The notes: generated from the sequence alone by a model not told the origin. DNA of 64,000 nucleotides from CAWKDC01 sp044445605 (GCA_044445605.1 JBIOEA010000002.1:1-64000); one strand, 5' to 3'; numbered from the stretch's first letter, positions 1 through 9,245 are shown. Made by a program: numbers and translations.

Positions 1-20
1 AGATTGATACGCTGCGTAAG

Positions 21-97
21 CAAAGAAAAATCCCCCGACACAAGAACCGTCTCGCAAGCTCGACGATTCCTGTGTCTGCCCCCTTTACAAAGTGGGC
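21..97. repeat. Palindromic repeat, long-hairpin version
   Basis: Element opening with CAAAGAAAAATCCCCCGACAC and closing with GTGTCTGCCCCCTTTAC. The centre forms a hairpin around CTCGCAAGCTCG. It is the same version as the copy at 7266-7340. It covers the stop codon of the MFS gene. Confidence 0.75.
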
Positions 98-1290
98 GAA
101 GAGTTCTTCGTTTTGTGATCTTGTGGTAGTGAACGATTACCCCATTTCCCTACCAGCATCATCGCCAATCCAATGCCCAGGAAATACAGCGGCATCATCA
201 ACAATGAACCATTATGCAACCAACCCATGCCGAAGGTGAACGCTGATATTAATATATAATAATAAAACCCAAACAAGCTCGACGCTGTCCCTATACAATC
301 CTTATACTCCTTCAGGGCACTCGCCAATGCATTACTGGTCGCCATGGTGATTCCAAACATGATGCTCATTTGACACAGAATGGTCACCCAAATACTGGGA
401 TAAAAAAATGCACCTAGACTGAATAATCCTGCCGAACATAGAATCACCAGCAATCCGTACTTCATGATAGTTTCAGATGCCACATGATCATGACATTTTT
501 TGGATACGAGCCCACCCATCATAGAAGCCGCAGCTATCATCATAAAGCTCAATCCATATTGACTCGGGGAAAGCCCTAATCCCTCAATCAAATAAAAAGC
601 GCCTTCGGCAAAATAGCTGAACGAAATACCATTGCAACCGCCCACAATAAAACCAAAGCACAATACTTTTTTATCGCGCAGCAATCGTCGTATGACTTCA
701 ACAATTGCAATGGAACGTCTATCTTCTTTCAAATGTGTTTCAGGTAATCGCATCGCTATCAAAACGATTAACACCACCGAAAACAAAATAAGAAAGAGAA
801 AAATACTCCGCCATCCGAATTGCTGGGCAATCGCACCGCCGATCACAGGCCCAATCGCCGGAAAAACCGCTAAGGCACTTCCAATGGTGGCGTATACTTT
901 GCCAAGTCGCGGACCATGATAGGCATCACGCGAAATCGCCTGCCCCAACACACTGCCGATGCTGCCGCCCCAGGCTTGAATAAAACGGCTGACCATCAGC
1001 ATTTCTATACTGGTAGCAAAATAACAGCCAATGCAGCCTAACAAGAAGATAACCAGACCCGCTATCACACAAGGCTTGCGGCCAAATTTATCTGACAGCT
1101 TCCCCCAAAAAAGGGTGCCCAAGGCAAACGCGAATAGGTAGATGGTCAGCGTGTATTCCGTCATCGACGCCGACGTGCTCAACGATTTTGCAATGTCTGG
1201 TAACGATGGCGTATAAACAGTTTCAGAAAGTTGTGGCAAACCCACAATCATCACTATCAGCCAAATGGCCGGCAATAAGATGTTTGACAT
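85..1290 (-). CDS. MFS multidrug exporter, Bcr/CflA family
   Basis: A 401-residue inner-membrane transporter of the major facilitator superfamily, most like the Bcr/CflA drug:proton antiporters, which export small toxic compounds. The protein is almost entirely hydrophobic segments. It has the MFS motif-A loop GKLSDKFGRKP between helices 2 and 3, and a motif-C-like PAIGPVIGG stretch in helix 5, typical of antiporters. The early sequence ETVYTPSLPDIA matches the Bcr family helix 1. An AGG-type ribosome binding site lies 5-9 bases before the ATG at 1290. The last codons and the TAA stop lie inside a palindromic repeat (21-97), so the C-terminus may have been altered by that insertion. Substrate cannot be told from sequence. 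Confidence 0.85.
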   Translation of the reverse strand: MSNILLPAIWLIVMIVGLPQLSETVYTPSLPDIAKSLSTSASMTEYTLTIYLFAFALGTLFWGKLSDKFGRKPCVIAGLVIFLLGCIGCYFATSIEMLMVSRFIQAWGGSIGSVLGQAISRDAYHGPRLGKVYATIGSALAVFPAIGPVIGGAIAQQFGWRSIFLFLILFSVVLIVLIAMRLPETHLKEDRRSIAIVEVIRRLLRDKKVLCFGFIVGGCNGISFSYFAEGAFYLIEGLGLSPSQYGLSFMMIAAASMMGGLVSKKCHDHVASETIMKYGLLVILCSAGLFSLGAFFYPSIWVTILCQMSIMFGITMATSNALASALKEYKDCIGTASSLFGFYYYILISAFTFGMGWLHNGSLLMMPLYFLGIGLAMMLVGKWGNRSLPQDHKTKNSSPTL

Positions 1291-1446
1291 AAAAACCTCG
1301 ACTTGAAAGTTTAAAAATTAAGCAATAAGAGGCCCCTTTCAGTTAAGAAAGGTGCAAAGGCTTAAATTTTTACTCTACGACGACGATTTTCACTGTGGAT
1401 ACCTTTGGATGAATGAATAACCCTTAGAGTCTATCACATCTATCTG

Positions 1447-1965
1447 TTAATTCTCTAATTTGTGAGCCCGCTTCGCAGCACCAGACAATTTGTCTATCAT
1501 GGCACCGATAATCTCAGAGGCCACATTTTCAGTAATCCCGTTAGCTTCAAGATCTGCTTTTCCTGTGATAGGGATAATACTTGCGCTTGATTTATTCATC
1601 AATTGAGATAGTTCTTGAACTACAAACCACTTGAATGAGTTTACCCCAGTCCCTCCCTGAGTAATCGCGTCAGTCGGGCCTATCAATAAGGCCAACAGGA
1701 GCTTCTTAGGATCTGGGGTCACTTTTTTTTGTGCAGCGTAATGATCAAAATACGTGTTTGAACGATAAAAACGTAAGAGACCGGGCACTAAGAGCGCATT
1801 CATACACAGACGAGGCACACTGGCGTTTTTTGCAAAAATATAATTCAAATCGGCTCGATGGACGGCGGCATCTAAGATCCCAATATCGTTAATCCCACAG
1901 ATGGCATTTACAAAGATATCTTTCTTAAATCCAAGGGTTGAATCTACATGGTCAAACTGCTTCAT
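1447..1965 (-). CDS. Hypothetical protein, possible secreted effector
   Basis: A 172-residue protein that I do not recognise. It is not strongly hydrophobic and shows no signal peptide or known motif. The ATG at 1965 is preceded by AAGAGG at a good distance, and the reading frame is intact, so it is probably a real gene. It stands alone between the MFS exporter and the amine oxidase, with about 150 bases of non-coding DNA on its 3' side. Its isolation and lack of recognisable homology fit the lineage-specific proteins common in intracellular Legionellales, but an effector role is only a guess. Confidence 0.55.
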   Translation of the reverse strand: MKQFDHVDSTLGFKKDIFVNAICGINDIGILDAAVHRADLNYIFAKNASVPRLCMNALLVPGLLRFYRSNTYFDHYAAQKKVTPDPKKLLLALLIGPTDAITQGGTGVNSFKWFVVQELSQLMNKSSASIIPITGKADLEANGITENVASEIIGAMIDKLSGAAKRAHKLEN

Positions 1966-2053
1966 GGTACTACTGGCCTCTTAATCTAACTACAATTTTC
2001 AAGGCTAACATAGGCGAGGGGAAGAAAGCAACCTGGATCATTGCAGCTATATG

Positions 2054-3664
2054 TTATGGCCCCAAATCATAGTCAGCCGGGATCCAACGCGCCCGCTCCA
2101 ATCCAAAATGTGTCGTCACCAATTTTTCTGAACTATTCAAGGCAACCTCAATCCACCCTGTCCCCCGTGCATAATTATCACCCGTGATATACAGGTTCAA
2201 ATGCTCATATGGCTTACGGATTTTTGGAATCAACTCCCAGCTCTTGAATCCCACATTCCAACGGTGAAAGGCCCCACCTATCGGCAACGGTGTCCAGTCA
2301 CGGTACAACACCGTATGTGGCATCGGTAAATGAGGGTCGCTGTGAATTTGTTTTAATTCCGCCTCAATCATATCAACAACGCATTGTGGCGCTTGCACCT
2401 CAACAGGTACTTCATCTCGATTATGAAACATGGCCTTCGGGTCATCACAATGCTCCTGCCACGTGGCAGGCGTGTCTTTGTACGACGCCAATAACATCGC
2501 CGCTTCCGGTGTGCTACCCCAATAATATACCTGCTGCGCCGTTAAATCCGTTTGCACTCGCCCCTGCGATAACCCCATCTCTTCCCACCAAGGATGGTCA
2601 TATACAAAAAAGAGTTTCTGCGCAGGGATGCTCGATTTGGCGCTCCTCAATATATTATCGATCTCAGGATCAGAAAATAATATCGAGCTTTTATCAAGCG
2701 CTCCAATCGCCTTGGGCGAAATCGTTAAAATGACATGCCGTGCGTAATATTTTTGCCCATCAATCGCTAATACAAATATCGGTGCTTGCGCTTTCGGATC
2801 AACCACATAAATCCCCGTTAATGCGTGCTGCGTGTGTATCATCACGTTATGTTCGCGCAGCTCATCTTCTAGCCTCGTCACAAGACTTGTCATCCCTTCT
2901 ACCGGTCTGAACATTGCATGCGGTGCGTAATCCTGAAATGTCGGCAAAATAATATCGTAGGCATTTTCAGGTTGAAAAACACCCCTGAATCCATATGCGT
3001 CTACGAGAAACTGATAACCATCACCACTTAAATGCTGATGCAATAAAACATTTAAGTCCCATTGGTACAACGGGATGGGCTTGCCACTGGCATCAACAAT
3101 CTCGCGCGCTTGCAACAAAGCCGCTAATGCTTTCAACGAGTCTTTGCTCGATGCACCCGGCACAATCGTTTCAATCGTTTGAAAAAATAATTCCGTGGGC
3201 GTTTTCCCGCGCTCGTTCGCTGCTAATTGATACGGAATTTTCTCAGGGTGTTCATGATAGTCAGTGTATAAAATCTTCTGACCCCTAAGATAATGGTATA
3301 ATTGCGTCGACATTAAATCCGCTTCTTTGATCTTGAAATCGAACTCTTTTGTGAGTAGCCCCAAGACATTTTTTTGCGACGCTAAAAAACGCATCGCGCC
3401 CATTTCAGCCTCAAGCCCTTCCGTGTGAGGCACGTCTACCGTCAATATCCTTCCACCTAAACGATCAGAAGCTTCAAAAATAGCCACGTTTTGATGTTCG
3501 TCCGATAATCGGTACGCCGTGTATAATCCAGAAATGCCACCCCCAATGATCGCAATATCAATGATCGAAGACTCATCAATAACGCCTTTTTTATGATGAT
3601 AATGCCAGCGGCCCGCAATAATAATACCGAGGATCAGAAATGCAATGAAGAATTTTTTGAACAT
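2054..3664 (-). CDS. Membrane-anchored flavin amine oxidase
   Basis: A 536-residue FAD-dependent oxidoreductase of the amine oxidase (monoamine oxidase/polyamine oxidase) family, which oxidises primary or secondary amines using FAD. Residues 1-18 are a hydrophobic signal-anchor (MFKKFFIAFLILGIIIAG), so the enzyme is likely exported or tethered. The dinucleotide-binding GGGISG is at residues 41-46, followed by the usual acidic residue in FEASDRLGGRI. Near the C-terminus YITGDN and GTGWIEVALNS match the second FAD-contact region of the family. Substrate is unknown. The gene lies downstream of lapB on the same strand, separated by a repeat element, so it may be its own unit. Confidence 0.85.
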   Translation of the reverse strand: MFKKFFIAFLILGIIIAGRWHYHHKKGVIDESSIIDIAIIGGGISGLYTAYRLSDEHQNVAIFEASDRLGGRILTVDVPHTEGLEAEMGAMRFLASQKNVLGLLTKEFDFKIKEADLMSTQLYHYLRGQKILYTDYHEHPEKIPYQLAANERGKTPTELFFQTIETIVPGASSKDSLKALAALLQAREIVDASGKPIPLYQWDLNVLLHQHLSGDGYQFLVDAYGFRGVFQPENAYDIILPTFQDYAPHAMFRPVEGMTSLVTRLEDELREHNVMIHTQHALTGIYVVDPKAQAPIFVLAIDGQKYYARHVILTISPKAIGALDKSSILFSDPEIDNILRSAKSSIPAQKLFFVYDHPWWEEMGLSQGRVQTDLTAQQVYYWGSTPEAAMLLASYKDTPATWQEHCDDPKAMFHNRDEVPVEVQAPQCVVDMIEAELKQIHSDPHLPMPHTVLYRDWTPLPIGGAFHRWNVGFKSWELIPKIRKPYEHLNLYITGDNYARGTGWIEVALNSSEKLVTTHFGLERARWIPADYDLGP

Positions 3665-3680
3665 GTTGTAACTACCAATG

Positions 3681-3730
3681 AGATCGTAAAGAAAAACCCC
3701 CGCCTCGGAATATTCGGCTTAAAAGTGGGC
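3681..3730. repeat. Palindromic repeat, CTCGG version, partial
   Basis: Opens with the shared GTAAAGAAAAACCCCCGCCTCGG and contains CTCGGAATATTCGG, but the right palindrome is reduced to AAAAGTGGGC. It lies between lapB and the amine oxidase gene. Confidence 0.7.
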
Positions 3731-3743
3731 AAAAAAACCGGTG

Positions 3744-4916
3744 TTATAGAGTCCCCATCGCTTTCACTACCATCGAGGGCTTAATGGTCCCCCAATGATG
3801 GCAACTTGGGCAATGCCAATACATTTTATTGACCGCATAACCACAATGCGCACACGTGTAAGACGTTTCTTTGCTCAACAAGGGCTCAATCACACGCATC
3901 AATTGATCTAAATCGCTGCGGCTCGGCTGCTCTGTTTGCTTTAACCGGATCGTCAATACCGCTTGCAAAGCGCGCATCGAAGGCCTTGCTTGCAACTGCG
4001 CCATGATAACATCAAAACTTAAGGTGTTTTCGAGTAATCCATAATACTGGACCGGTAATGCGCGCAACAAGGCAATCCCCTGTTGCTCCCGGAAACAATT
4101 CTTGATGAATGTTTTAAACGCTTCCGTGTCTTGCGTGGCCTCAAAACATTCCGCCAAGGGTGCGACCATCTCACTGATGTAATCCGGCATCCTTTGCCCT
4201 AGCTTTAGAAAGCACTTGATCGCCTGCTGGTACTCGCGCTGTGCCATCATTTGCTGGCCTTGCAAAATTTGTGCTCGCACACAACGCGCGTCAATCGATA
4301 GCGCCTGCTTAATGTACCGCTGGCAAATGTCCGCCTGATTGTTTTTCAATGCCTGCTCAGCTAATTCGCAATAGTATTGCGCGATCGTCGATGCCATCGG
4401 TGTGCTGCAAAATAATTGGTATTTGTGCGCAATCTCGATCGCCTTTTCATAGTCGCCCTCTTTTTCATAAATTTGAATTAAATTGCGTAAACTCTCCGGT
4501 ACAAAATAATTCAACTTTACCAATTCGAGAAATAATGACTCCGCACGATCCAACACGCCCGCACGCATGTAATCCGTCCCTAACTCAAATAAAGATTGCA
4601 TGCGATGCCGCTGGCTTAAGTTCGGGCGCGCGATGAGATTTTGATGAATGCGGATCGCTTTATCAACTTCGCCTCGACGACGAAATAAACTGCCTAATGC
4701 CAAATGGGTTTCGACCGTCTCACTGTCGACTTGTAACATTTTAATGAAAAGATCAACCGCTTTATCGGGCTGCTCATTGAGAAGAAAATTTAATCCGGTA
4801 AGATAATCGTGCGTCAGCTTGTTCGAACGATCATCCCCTTCATGTCCCGCGCGCCCTATCCACCATCCTGTGAAAGCCGCTATCGGCAATAACCAAAGCA
4901 TCCACTCCACCGTCAA
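3744..4916 (-). CDS. lapB: Lipopolysaccharide assembly protein B
   Basis: A 390-residue homologue of LapB (YciM), an inner-membrane scaffold that in E. coli controls turnover of LpxC by FtsH and so balances LPS and phospholipid synthesis. An N-terminal membrane segment (MLWLLPIAAFTGWWIG) is followed by tetratricopeptide repeats over most of the protein. A rubredoxin-like zinc domain ends it, with C355, C358, C369 and C372 in CAHC and CPSC pairs. The start is TTG at 4916, overlapping the lapA stop by four bases (TTGA), so translation is probably coupled. Length equals the E. coli protein (389). The lapA-lapB pair downstream of ihfB is the standard gammaproteobacterial order. Confidence 0.93.
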   Translation of the reverse strand: MTVEWMLWLLPIAAFTGWWIGRAGHEGDDRSNKLTHDYLTGLNFLLNEQPDKAVDLFIKMLQVDSETVETHLALGSLFRRRGEVDKAIRIHQNLIARPNLSQRHRMQSLFELGTDYMRAGVLDRAESLFLELVKLNYFVPESLRNLIQIYEKEGDYEKAIEIAHKYQLFCSTPMASTIAQYYCELAEQALKNNQADICQRYIKQALSIDARCVRAQILQGQQMMAQREYQQAIKCFLKLGQRMPDYISEMVAPLAECFEATQDTEAFKTFIKNCFREQQGIALLRALPVQYYGLLENTLSFDVIMAQLQARPSMRALQAVLTIRLKQTEQPSRSDLDQLMRVIEPLLSKETSYTCAHCGYAVNKMYWHCPSCHHWGTIKPSMVVKAMGTL

Positions 4917-5200
4917 TCATCCTTCACAGGCATCGCCCGTAGATTGTCGAGTTCTTTCTGAAGCACGTTTGCTTTTCGCTTTAAACGAAAGGCTCTCGCA
5001 CGGGCGTGTATCACGGATTTAAGCGTCCCGAGTATGCCAATGAAAAAACCTGTCATTAACGCTGCTAGTAATAACAGCGATAATGGCATCGTACGTTTAC
5101 CTAAGAAATAATTGATCTCAACGCTGCCCGCATTCAGCAAGGCAAACACGACCAACAAGGCCGCTAAGATTATAAAAACAGTGACGTAAACTACTCGCAT
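4913..5200 (-). CDS. lapA: Lipopolysaccharide assembly protein A
   Basis: A 95-residue small membrane protein of the LapA (DUF1049, YciS) family. Two hydrophobic segments, roughly residues 4-24 and 38-60, are joined by the short polar stretch NAGSVEINYFLGKRT, typical of the family. A basic, coiled C-terminal tail follows. It is made with LapB in the LPS-assembly pair. Its start overlaps the ihfB stop by one base and its stop overlaps lapB, so ihfB-lapA-lapB form one tight operon. Confidence 0.92.
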   Translation of the reverse strand: MRVVYVTVFIILAALLVVFALLNAGSVEINYFLGKRTMPLSLLLLAALMTGFFIGILGTLKSVIHARARAFRLKRKANVLQKELDNLRAMPVKDD

Positions 5201-5523
5201 TATTCGTCCTGGTTGGTTTCCTCTTGGATCGGCACTCTTGAGCGTGATTCATTCACACGGTCACGTAGCTCTTTCCCGGGTTTGAAATGAGGAACATATT
5301 TGCCCGCAAGATTGACAGCACCACCCGTTTTGGGGTTCCGTGCAATCCGTGCTTCACGATAGTGCAATGAGAAACTTCCAAATCCGCGAATCTCAATCCG
5401 CTTGCCAGACGCTAATGCTTCCGACTGAAAATCAAGCATCGCCTTCACAGCTAGCTCAATGTCCTTGTAGGCCAATTGAGGCTGCTTCGCGGCTATCTTC
5501 TGAATTAATTCTGACTTTGTCAT
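5200..5523 (-). CDS. ihfB: Integration host factor subunit beta
   Basis: A 107-residue IHF beta subunit, which pairs with IHF alpha to bind and sharply bend DNA in recombination, replication and transcription. The start MTKSELIQKIA and the DNA-binding arm RNPKTGGAVNLAGKYVPHFKPGK are characteristic, as is the preceding IEIRGFGSF. It carries a slightly longer C-terminal tail (NESRSRVPIQEETNQDE) than the E. coli protein (94). In most gammaproteobacteria ihfB directly follows rpsA; here an ankyrin gene lies between the two. Confidence 0.94.
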   Translation of the reverse strand: MTKSELIQKIAAKQPQLAYKDIELAVKAMLDFQSEALASGKRIEIRGFGSFSLHYREARIARNPKTGGAVNLAGKYVPHFKPGKELRDRVNESRSRVPIQEETNQDE

Positions 5524-5612
5524 TTGGCTTCCTTCCTGTGGTTCCGGCCAGCGTTACTTGCTTAGTTTAGCAGAGTTTTCACGGGGTTGATGAAAAACAT
5601 GCCGATCCCTAA

Positions 5613-5639
5613 GAGGGCGAAAGATATTTCGCCCCTACA
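5613..5639. repeat. Short palindromic module, stand-alone copy
   Basis: GAGGGCGAAAGATATTTCGCCCCTACA, a hairpin with arms GGGCGAAA/TTTCGCCC. It lies in the short gap between the ankyrin gene and ihfB. The same module occurs alone or nested in larger repeats elsewhere in the window. Confidence 0.75.
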
Positions 5640-5655
5640 CAGATGGATTCCCATG

Positions 5656-7212
5656 CTAATTTAGGTTCATTTTTGAACCTATTGCACTCAATTCAATGCC
5701 ATCTTTCTTCATAGAATGGCTGCCATCGTAGTCATCTGTCACCGCTAGTTCAGCCATTTTCTTAACCCCTACCTCAGGGCGGACCAGGCGCTGGCAAATA
5801 GCCGCCAGGTGCTTCTCTTCCTCATCCATCGTTTTTGGTTTCAACTCTTTCGTCTCGTATTTTTTGACAAGAGCAACGAACTCATCCAAAAATTTTCCCC
5901 CATCCGCAATACCCAATACGTCTTTTTTAATCTTTGTAGCTTTTTGGACGGCAGGCGGCAATGTGGGCGTGCTGGATAAACTGAATGAAAAATATGACGA
6001 TGACGGTGTATGGAATTTAATGAATTGATTTAATACAGATTCAATGCGTTTTTTTGGGGTCAACGAATCGTCTTTGATAACCTTATCCATTTCAGTCCAG
6101 AGTGTGAGCAATGAGACGATTGGCTTATGTTTAGGATCGAGTGAAACTGATGAAAAATACTGCAAAGAGGTGCCTTCCCAATGTGAGTCATCAGTTTTGA
6201 CCAGCATAAGCATATTTATATCCGCCCCTTTTGCAAACAATAAGTAGGCAAGCGAATTATCAACACTATGACAGGCAGCAAACAACGGATTAGCACGACT
6301 AAAGCCCCTGTAAGGAGAACAGGCATTTAAATCTGCGCCTGCGTTAATTAAATGCTCTGCCATGGACTCTACAGTGCCAATAGAAAGAACCCTGTACGAA
6401 GCACGGGAATAACAGGCATGCAGCAGTAACGATTGCCCACCTGTTGTTCTTTCATACAAATCAACACCCGATTTTAAGAGCATAACAATAGCATCCATGT
6501 AGCCAAGCTCAATCGCTTTCAGCATGGCTTCTTGTTTATCCTCAGGGCTAGCTGCAGTGATCAATGATGTCAGGATATCCGACGGTATCGTCAACATCGA
6601 CTGATAATTTACTTTCTGCAATACCGATACCAGCTTCAGTGACTCTACTTTGGCACCCGCCTGAACCAGGAGACCCGGTACCGCAGGGCAGCCAGTATGA
6701 AATGATGAGGATAATGCAGCGTTTTTATCTTGGCAGGCGTCAAGCAGTAGCTTCACCATGTTTTGATCCATACGATCATGGGCACATTGTATGGCAGCTA
6801 TCAGTCCATCGGTAGCGTTTGCCTTTAATAACGCATCTAAAAATCTGCAGCATTCTTCTGAACTTTTATTCAAGCCTTTTAACACGTTAGACAAATCAAC
6901 AAGATGTGCTTGCGCACCCTCCTTCAATAATAGATCTGCCGCTTCTATATAATGATGCTCCGCCATTATCGCCAATACGAGATCTTTTTGAATCATTGGA
7001 GATTTTATGTGGGCACGAAGAAATTCAAAATAATCAGAATAGAGAAACGCTTTATTTTCAATAAGGTTGCGAAGTTTTTTAGTTAACACAGTAATGTCAG
7101 GCGGCCCGAGATAGGCACCCTGATCCAATAAGTTACCTGCAGTTTTAAAAGCACCGTAGGTGAGCGCAGTGAGCAATCTGGTTGATAGTAATACTGATGG
7201 ATCGTTTATCAT
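5656..7212 (-). CDS. Ankyrin-repeat protein
   Basis: A 518-residue protein with degenerate ankyrin repeats over about residues 30-340. Visible repeat cores include HHYIEAADLLLKEGAQ, LGYMDAIVMLLKSGVDLY, HLINAGADLNACSPY and LAYLLFAKGADINML. The C-terminal third has no repeats and is charged. Ankyrin repeats mediate protein-protein contacts, and stand-alone ankyrin proteins are frequent secreted effectors in Coxiella and Legionella; export is not shown here. GAGGG precedes the ATG at 7212. The gene sits between rpsA and ihfB, normally neighbours, and repeat elements flank it on both sides, which suggests a later insertion. Confidence 0.82.
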   Translation of the reverse strand: MINDPSVLLSTRLLTALTYGAFKTAGNLLDQGAYLGPPDITVLTKKLRNLIENKAFLYSDYFEFLRAHIKSPMIQKDLVLAIMAEHHYIEAADLLLKEGAQAHLVDLSNVLKGLNKSSEECCRFLDALLKANATDGLIAAIQCAHDRMDQNMVKLLLDACQDKNAALSSSFHTGCPAVPGLLVQAGAKVESLKLVSVLQKVNYQSMLTIPSDILTSLITAASPEDKQEAMLKAIELGYMDAIVMLLKSGVDLYERTTGGQSLLLHACYSRASYRVLSIGTVESMAEHLINAGADLNACSPYRGFSRANPLFAACHSVDNSLAYLLFAKGADINMLMLVKTDDSHWEGTSLQYFSSVSLDPKHKPIVSLLTLWTEMDKVIKDDSLTPKKRIESVLNQFIKFHTPSSSYFSFSLSSTPTLPPAVQKATKIKKDVLGIADGGKFLDEFVALVKKYETKELKPKTMDEEEKHLAAICQRLVRPEVGVKKMAELAVTDDYDGSHSMKKDGIELSAIGSKMNLN

Positions 7213-7265
7213 GTGACTGCCCTCGGATGATGTGCGGATATTATACCAATAAACTAACTATAGAA

Positions 7266-7340
7266 GCAAGAAAAAACCCCCGACACTAGCATCGTCTCGC
7301 AAGCTCGCCGATGCCAGTGTCTGCCCCCTTAAAAGGGGGC
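7266..7340. repeat. Palindromic repeat, long-hairpin version
   Basis: Opens with AAGAAAAAACCCCCGACACT, has a long central hairpin (GACACTAGCATCG pairing with CGATGCCAGTGTC around CTCGCAAGCTCG), and closes with CCCCCTTAAAAGGGGGC. It is a close relative of the copy at 21-97. Confidence 0.8.
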
Positions 7341-7360
7341 ATAAGATATAAAATTGCAAA

Positions 7361-7396
7361 AAAAAACATGCATGGGGTTAGCCATGCATGTTTTTC
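7361..7396 (-). terminator. Rho-independent terminator after rpsA
   Basis: A perfect 10-bp stem, ACATGCATGG (7366-7375) with CCATGCATGT (7382-7391), and a six-base loop, flanked by A-run and T-run. On the minus strand it lies about 95 bases past the rpsA stop and ends in a run of T. The structure could work in both directions. Confidence 0.75.
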
Positions 7397-7400
7397 ATGA

Positions 7401-7472
7401 TGAAAATCCCCCGCCTCGGATGGGCGAAAGATGTTTCGCCCAACCGAGGCTGCCCCCTTTAAAAAGGGGGCA
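7401..7472. repeat. Palindromic repeat with nested short module
   Basis: The outer frame AAAATCCCCCGCCTCGG...CCGAGGCTGCCCCCTTTAAAAAGGGGGC encloses GGGCGAAAGATGTTTCGCCC. The whole unit is nearly fully palindromic. It lies just after the rpsA stop codon. Confidence 0.8.
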
Positions 7473-7488
7473 GAGAGAGGTATCACTA

Positions 7489-9171
7489 TTACTCGTCTTT
7501 CTTACCCATCTTTTCTTTCAGCAAGTCGCCCAAGGTCGCACTCACGGATACTTCCGCGTTGCTACGTTGCAATTTCTGCATCGCATGAGCTTCTTCATCA
7601 GAGTCTTTCGCTTTGATCGACAAGGTCGCTTGACGGTTCTTACGATCGTAGCCCGTTAACTTGGCTTCGACATCATCACCCATTTTGTACAAGCTGCGTG
7701 CGTCTTCTACGCGCTCACGTGCCATTTCAGATGCACGTAAGTAGCCTTCAACGCCATCACCTAGGTCAACCAATGCACCTTTCGCATCGATTTCGATCAC
7801 TTTACCTGTCACAATGCTGCCCTTTTCGTGCGCAGATACAAAGTTAGAGTAAGGATCATCAGCCAATTGCTTCAAGCCCAACGAAATACGTTCGCGCTCT
7901 GCATCAACTGCCAAAATAACCGCTTCTAATTCATCGCCTTTCTTGAAACGACGAATAGCTTCTTCGCCTGTTTCATTCCAGGAAATATCAGATAAGTGAA
8001 CAAGACCATCAATACCACCATCTAATCCGATGAAGATACCGAAATCAGTGATCGACTTGATCTTACCAACAACACGCTCGTTCTTGTTGTGCTTCGTAGC
8101 AAACAATTCCCATGGGTTCATCGCGCATTGCTTGATACCCAAAGAAATACGACGACGTTCTTCGTCGATGTCCAATACAATCACTTCAATTTCTTGATCG
8201 AGTTGTACAACCTTGCTCGGATGAATGTTCTTGTTCGTCCAGTCCATTTCAGAAACGTGTACCAAACCTTCTACACCCTTATCAATCGCAACAAAGCAAC
8301 CGTAATCGGTGATGTTCGTGACTTTACCTGTCAAGCGTGTGCCGACTGGGTAGCTCTTCACGACTTCTTTCCATGGATCGCTGCCTAATTGCTTCAAGCC
8401 CAAGGAAACACGTGAACGCTCACGATCAAACTTCAATACCTTCACTTCTAATTCGTCGCCAACATTGACCACTTCGCTAGGATGCTTGACGCGTTCCCAC
8501 GACATGTCGGTAATGTGTAGCAATCCATCTACACCACCTAAATCAACGAATGCACCGTAATCGGTGAGGTTCTTCACCACACCCTTCACAACATGACCTT
8601 CTTCCAATGTCGACAGTGCGCTTGCACGATCAGCATTGCTTTCGGTTTCAATCACAGCACGACGTGAAACAACAACGTTGTTACGCTTAGGATCGAGCTT
8701 GATCACTTTGAATTCGAGTTCTTTGCCTTCGATGTGCGATGTGTCACGTACTGGACGAACATCTACTAATGAACCAGGCAAGAATGCGCGGATCGTTGCG
8801 ATATCAACCGTGAAGCCACCTTTGACCTTACCATTGATAACACCACGTACCGGTGTATTGTTTTCAAATGCGCGTGCTAATTCCAACCATGCTTCAGCGC
8901 GTTTGGCTTTCTCACGGGAAAGACGGGTTTCACCGAAACCATCTTCAAAAGCATCCAGTGCGACTTCTACTGTGTCGCCCACGGCAATTTCGAGTTCGCC
9001 ACTGTCATTGTAAAATTGTTCGACAGGTACAACCCCTTCGGATTTCAAACCTACGTCAATGATGACAACATCACGGGTGATTTTTAAAACGGTACCACGG
9101 AGAATAACGCCAGGTAACATCGGCATAGAAATTAATTGCTGTTCCAGCAACGCTTGAAACGATTCAGACAT
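7489..9171 (-). CDS. rpsA: 30S ribosomal protein S1
   Basis: A 560-residue ribosomal protein S1, which binds mRNA leaders and brings them to the 30S subunit. The protein has six S1 RNA-binding domains. The later four are easily seen as repeated units with sequences such as KNLTDYGAFVDLGGVDGLLHITDMSW and IDEERRRISLGIKQ, each ending in a variant of RISLGLKQL. The N-terminus (MSESFQALLEQQL) and length match E. coli S1 (557). It follows cmk on the same strand, the usual order, and a strong terminator lies beyond its stop. Confidence 0.97.
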   Translation of the reverse strand: MSESFQALLEQQLISMPMLPGVILRGTVLKITRDVVIIDVGLKSEGVVPVEQFYNDSGELEIAVGDTVEVALDAFEDGFGETRLSREKAKRAEAWLELARAFENNTPVRGVINGKVKGGFTVDIATIRAFLPGSLVDVRPVRDTSHIEGKELEFKVIKLDPKRNNVVVSRRAVIETESNADRASALSTLEEGHVVKGVVKNLTDYGAFVDLGGVDGLLHITDMSWERVKHPSEVVNVGDELEVKVLKFDRERSRVSLGLKQLGSDPWKEVVKSYPVGTRLTGKVTNITDYGCFVAIDKGVEGLVHVSEMDWTNKNIHPSKVVQLDQEIEVIVLDIDEERRRISLGIKQCAMNPWELFATKHNKNERVVGKIKSITDFGIFIGLDGGIDGLVHLSDISWNETGEEAIRRFKKGDELEAVILAVDAERERISLGLKQLADDPYSNFVSAHEKGSIVTGKVIEIDAKGALVDLGDGVEGYLRASEMARERVEDARSLYKMGDDVEAKLTGYDRKNRQATLSIKAKDSDEEAHAMQKLQRSNAEVSVSATLGDLLKEKMGKKDE

Positions 9172-9245
9172 ATTAAGATATTTCCCTCATCATAACGTAT
9201 GACGATATGATGGTTAAGTTTATTTACGTTATGAGTTTTTGTTTC

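Noticed and set aside
2290..2733. 147-codon frame on the plus strand
   Set aside because: Antisense shadow of the amine oxidase, with Pro/Cys-rich product unlike a real protein.
7431..7616. 61-codon plus-strand frame at the rpsA end
   Set aside because: It reads through a repeat and the antisense of rpsA.
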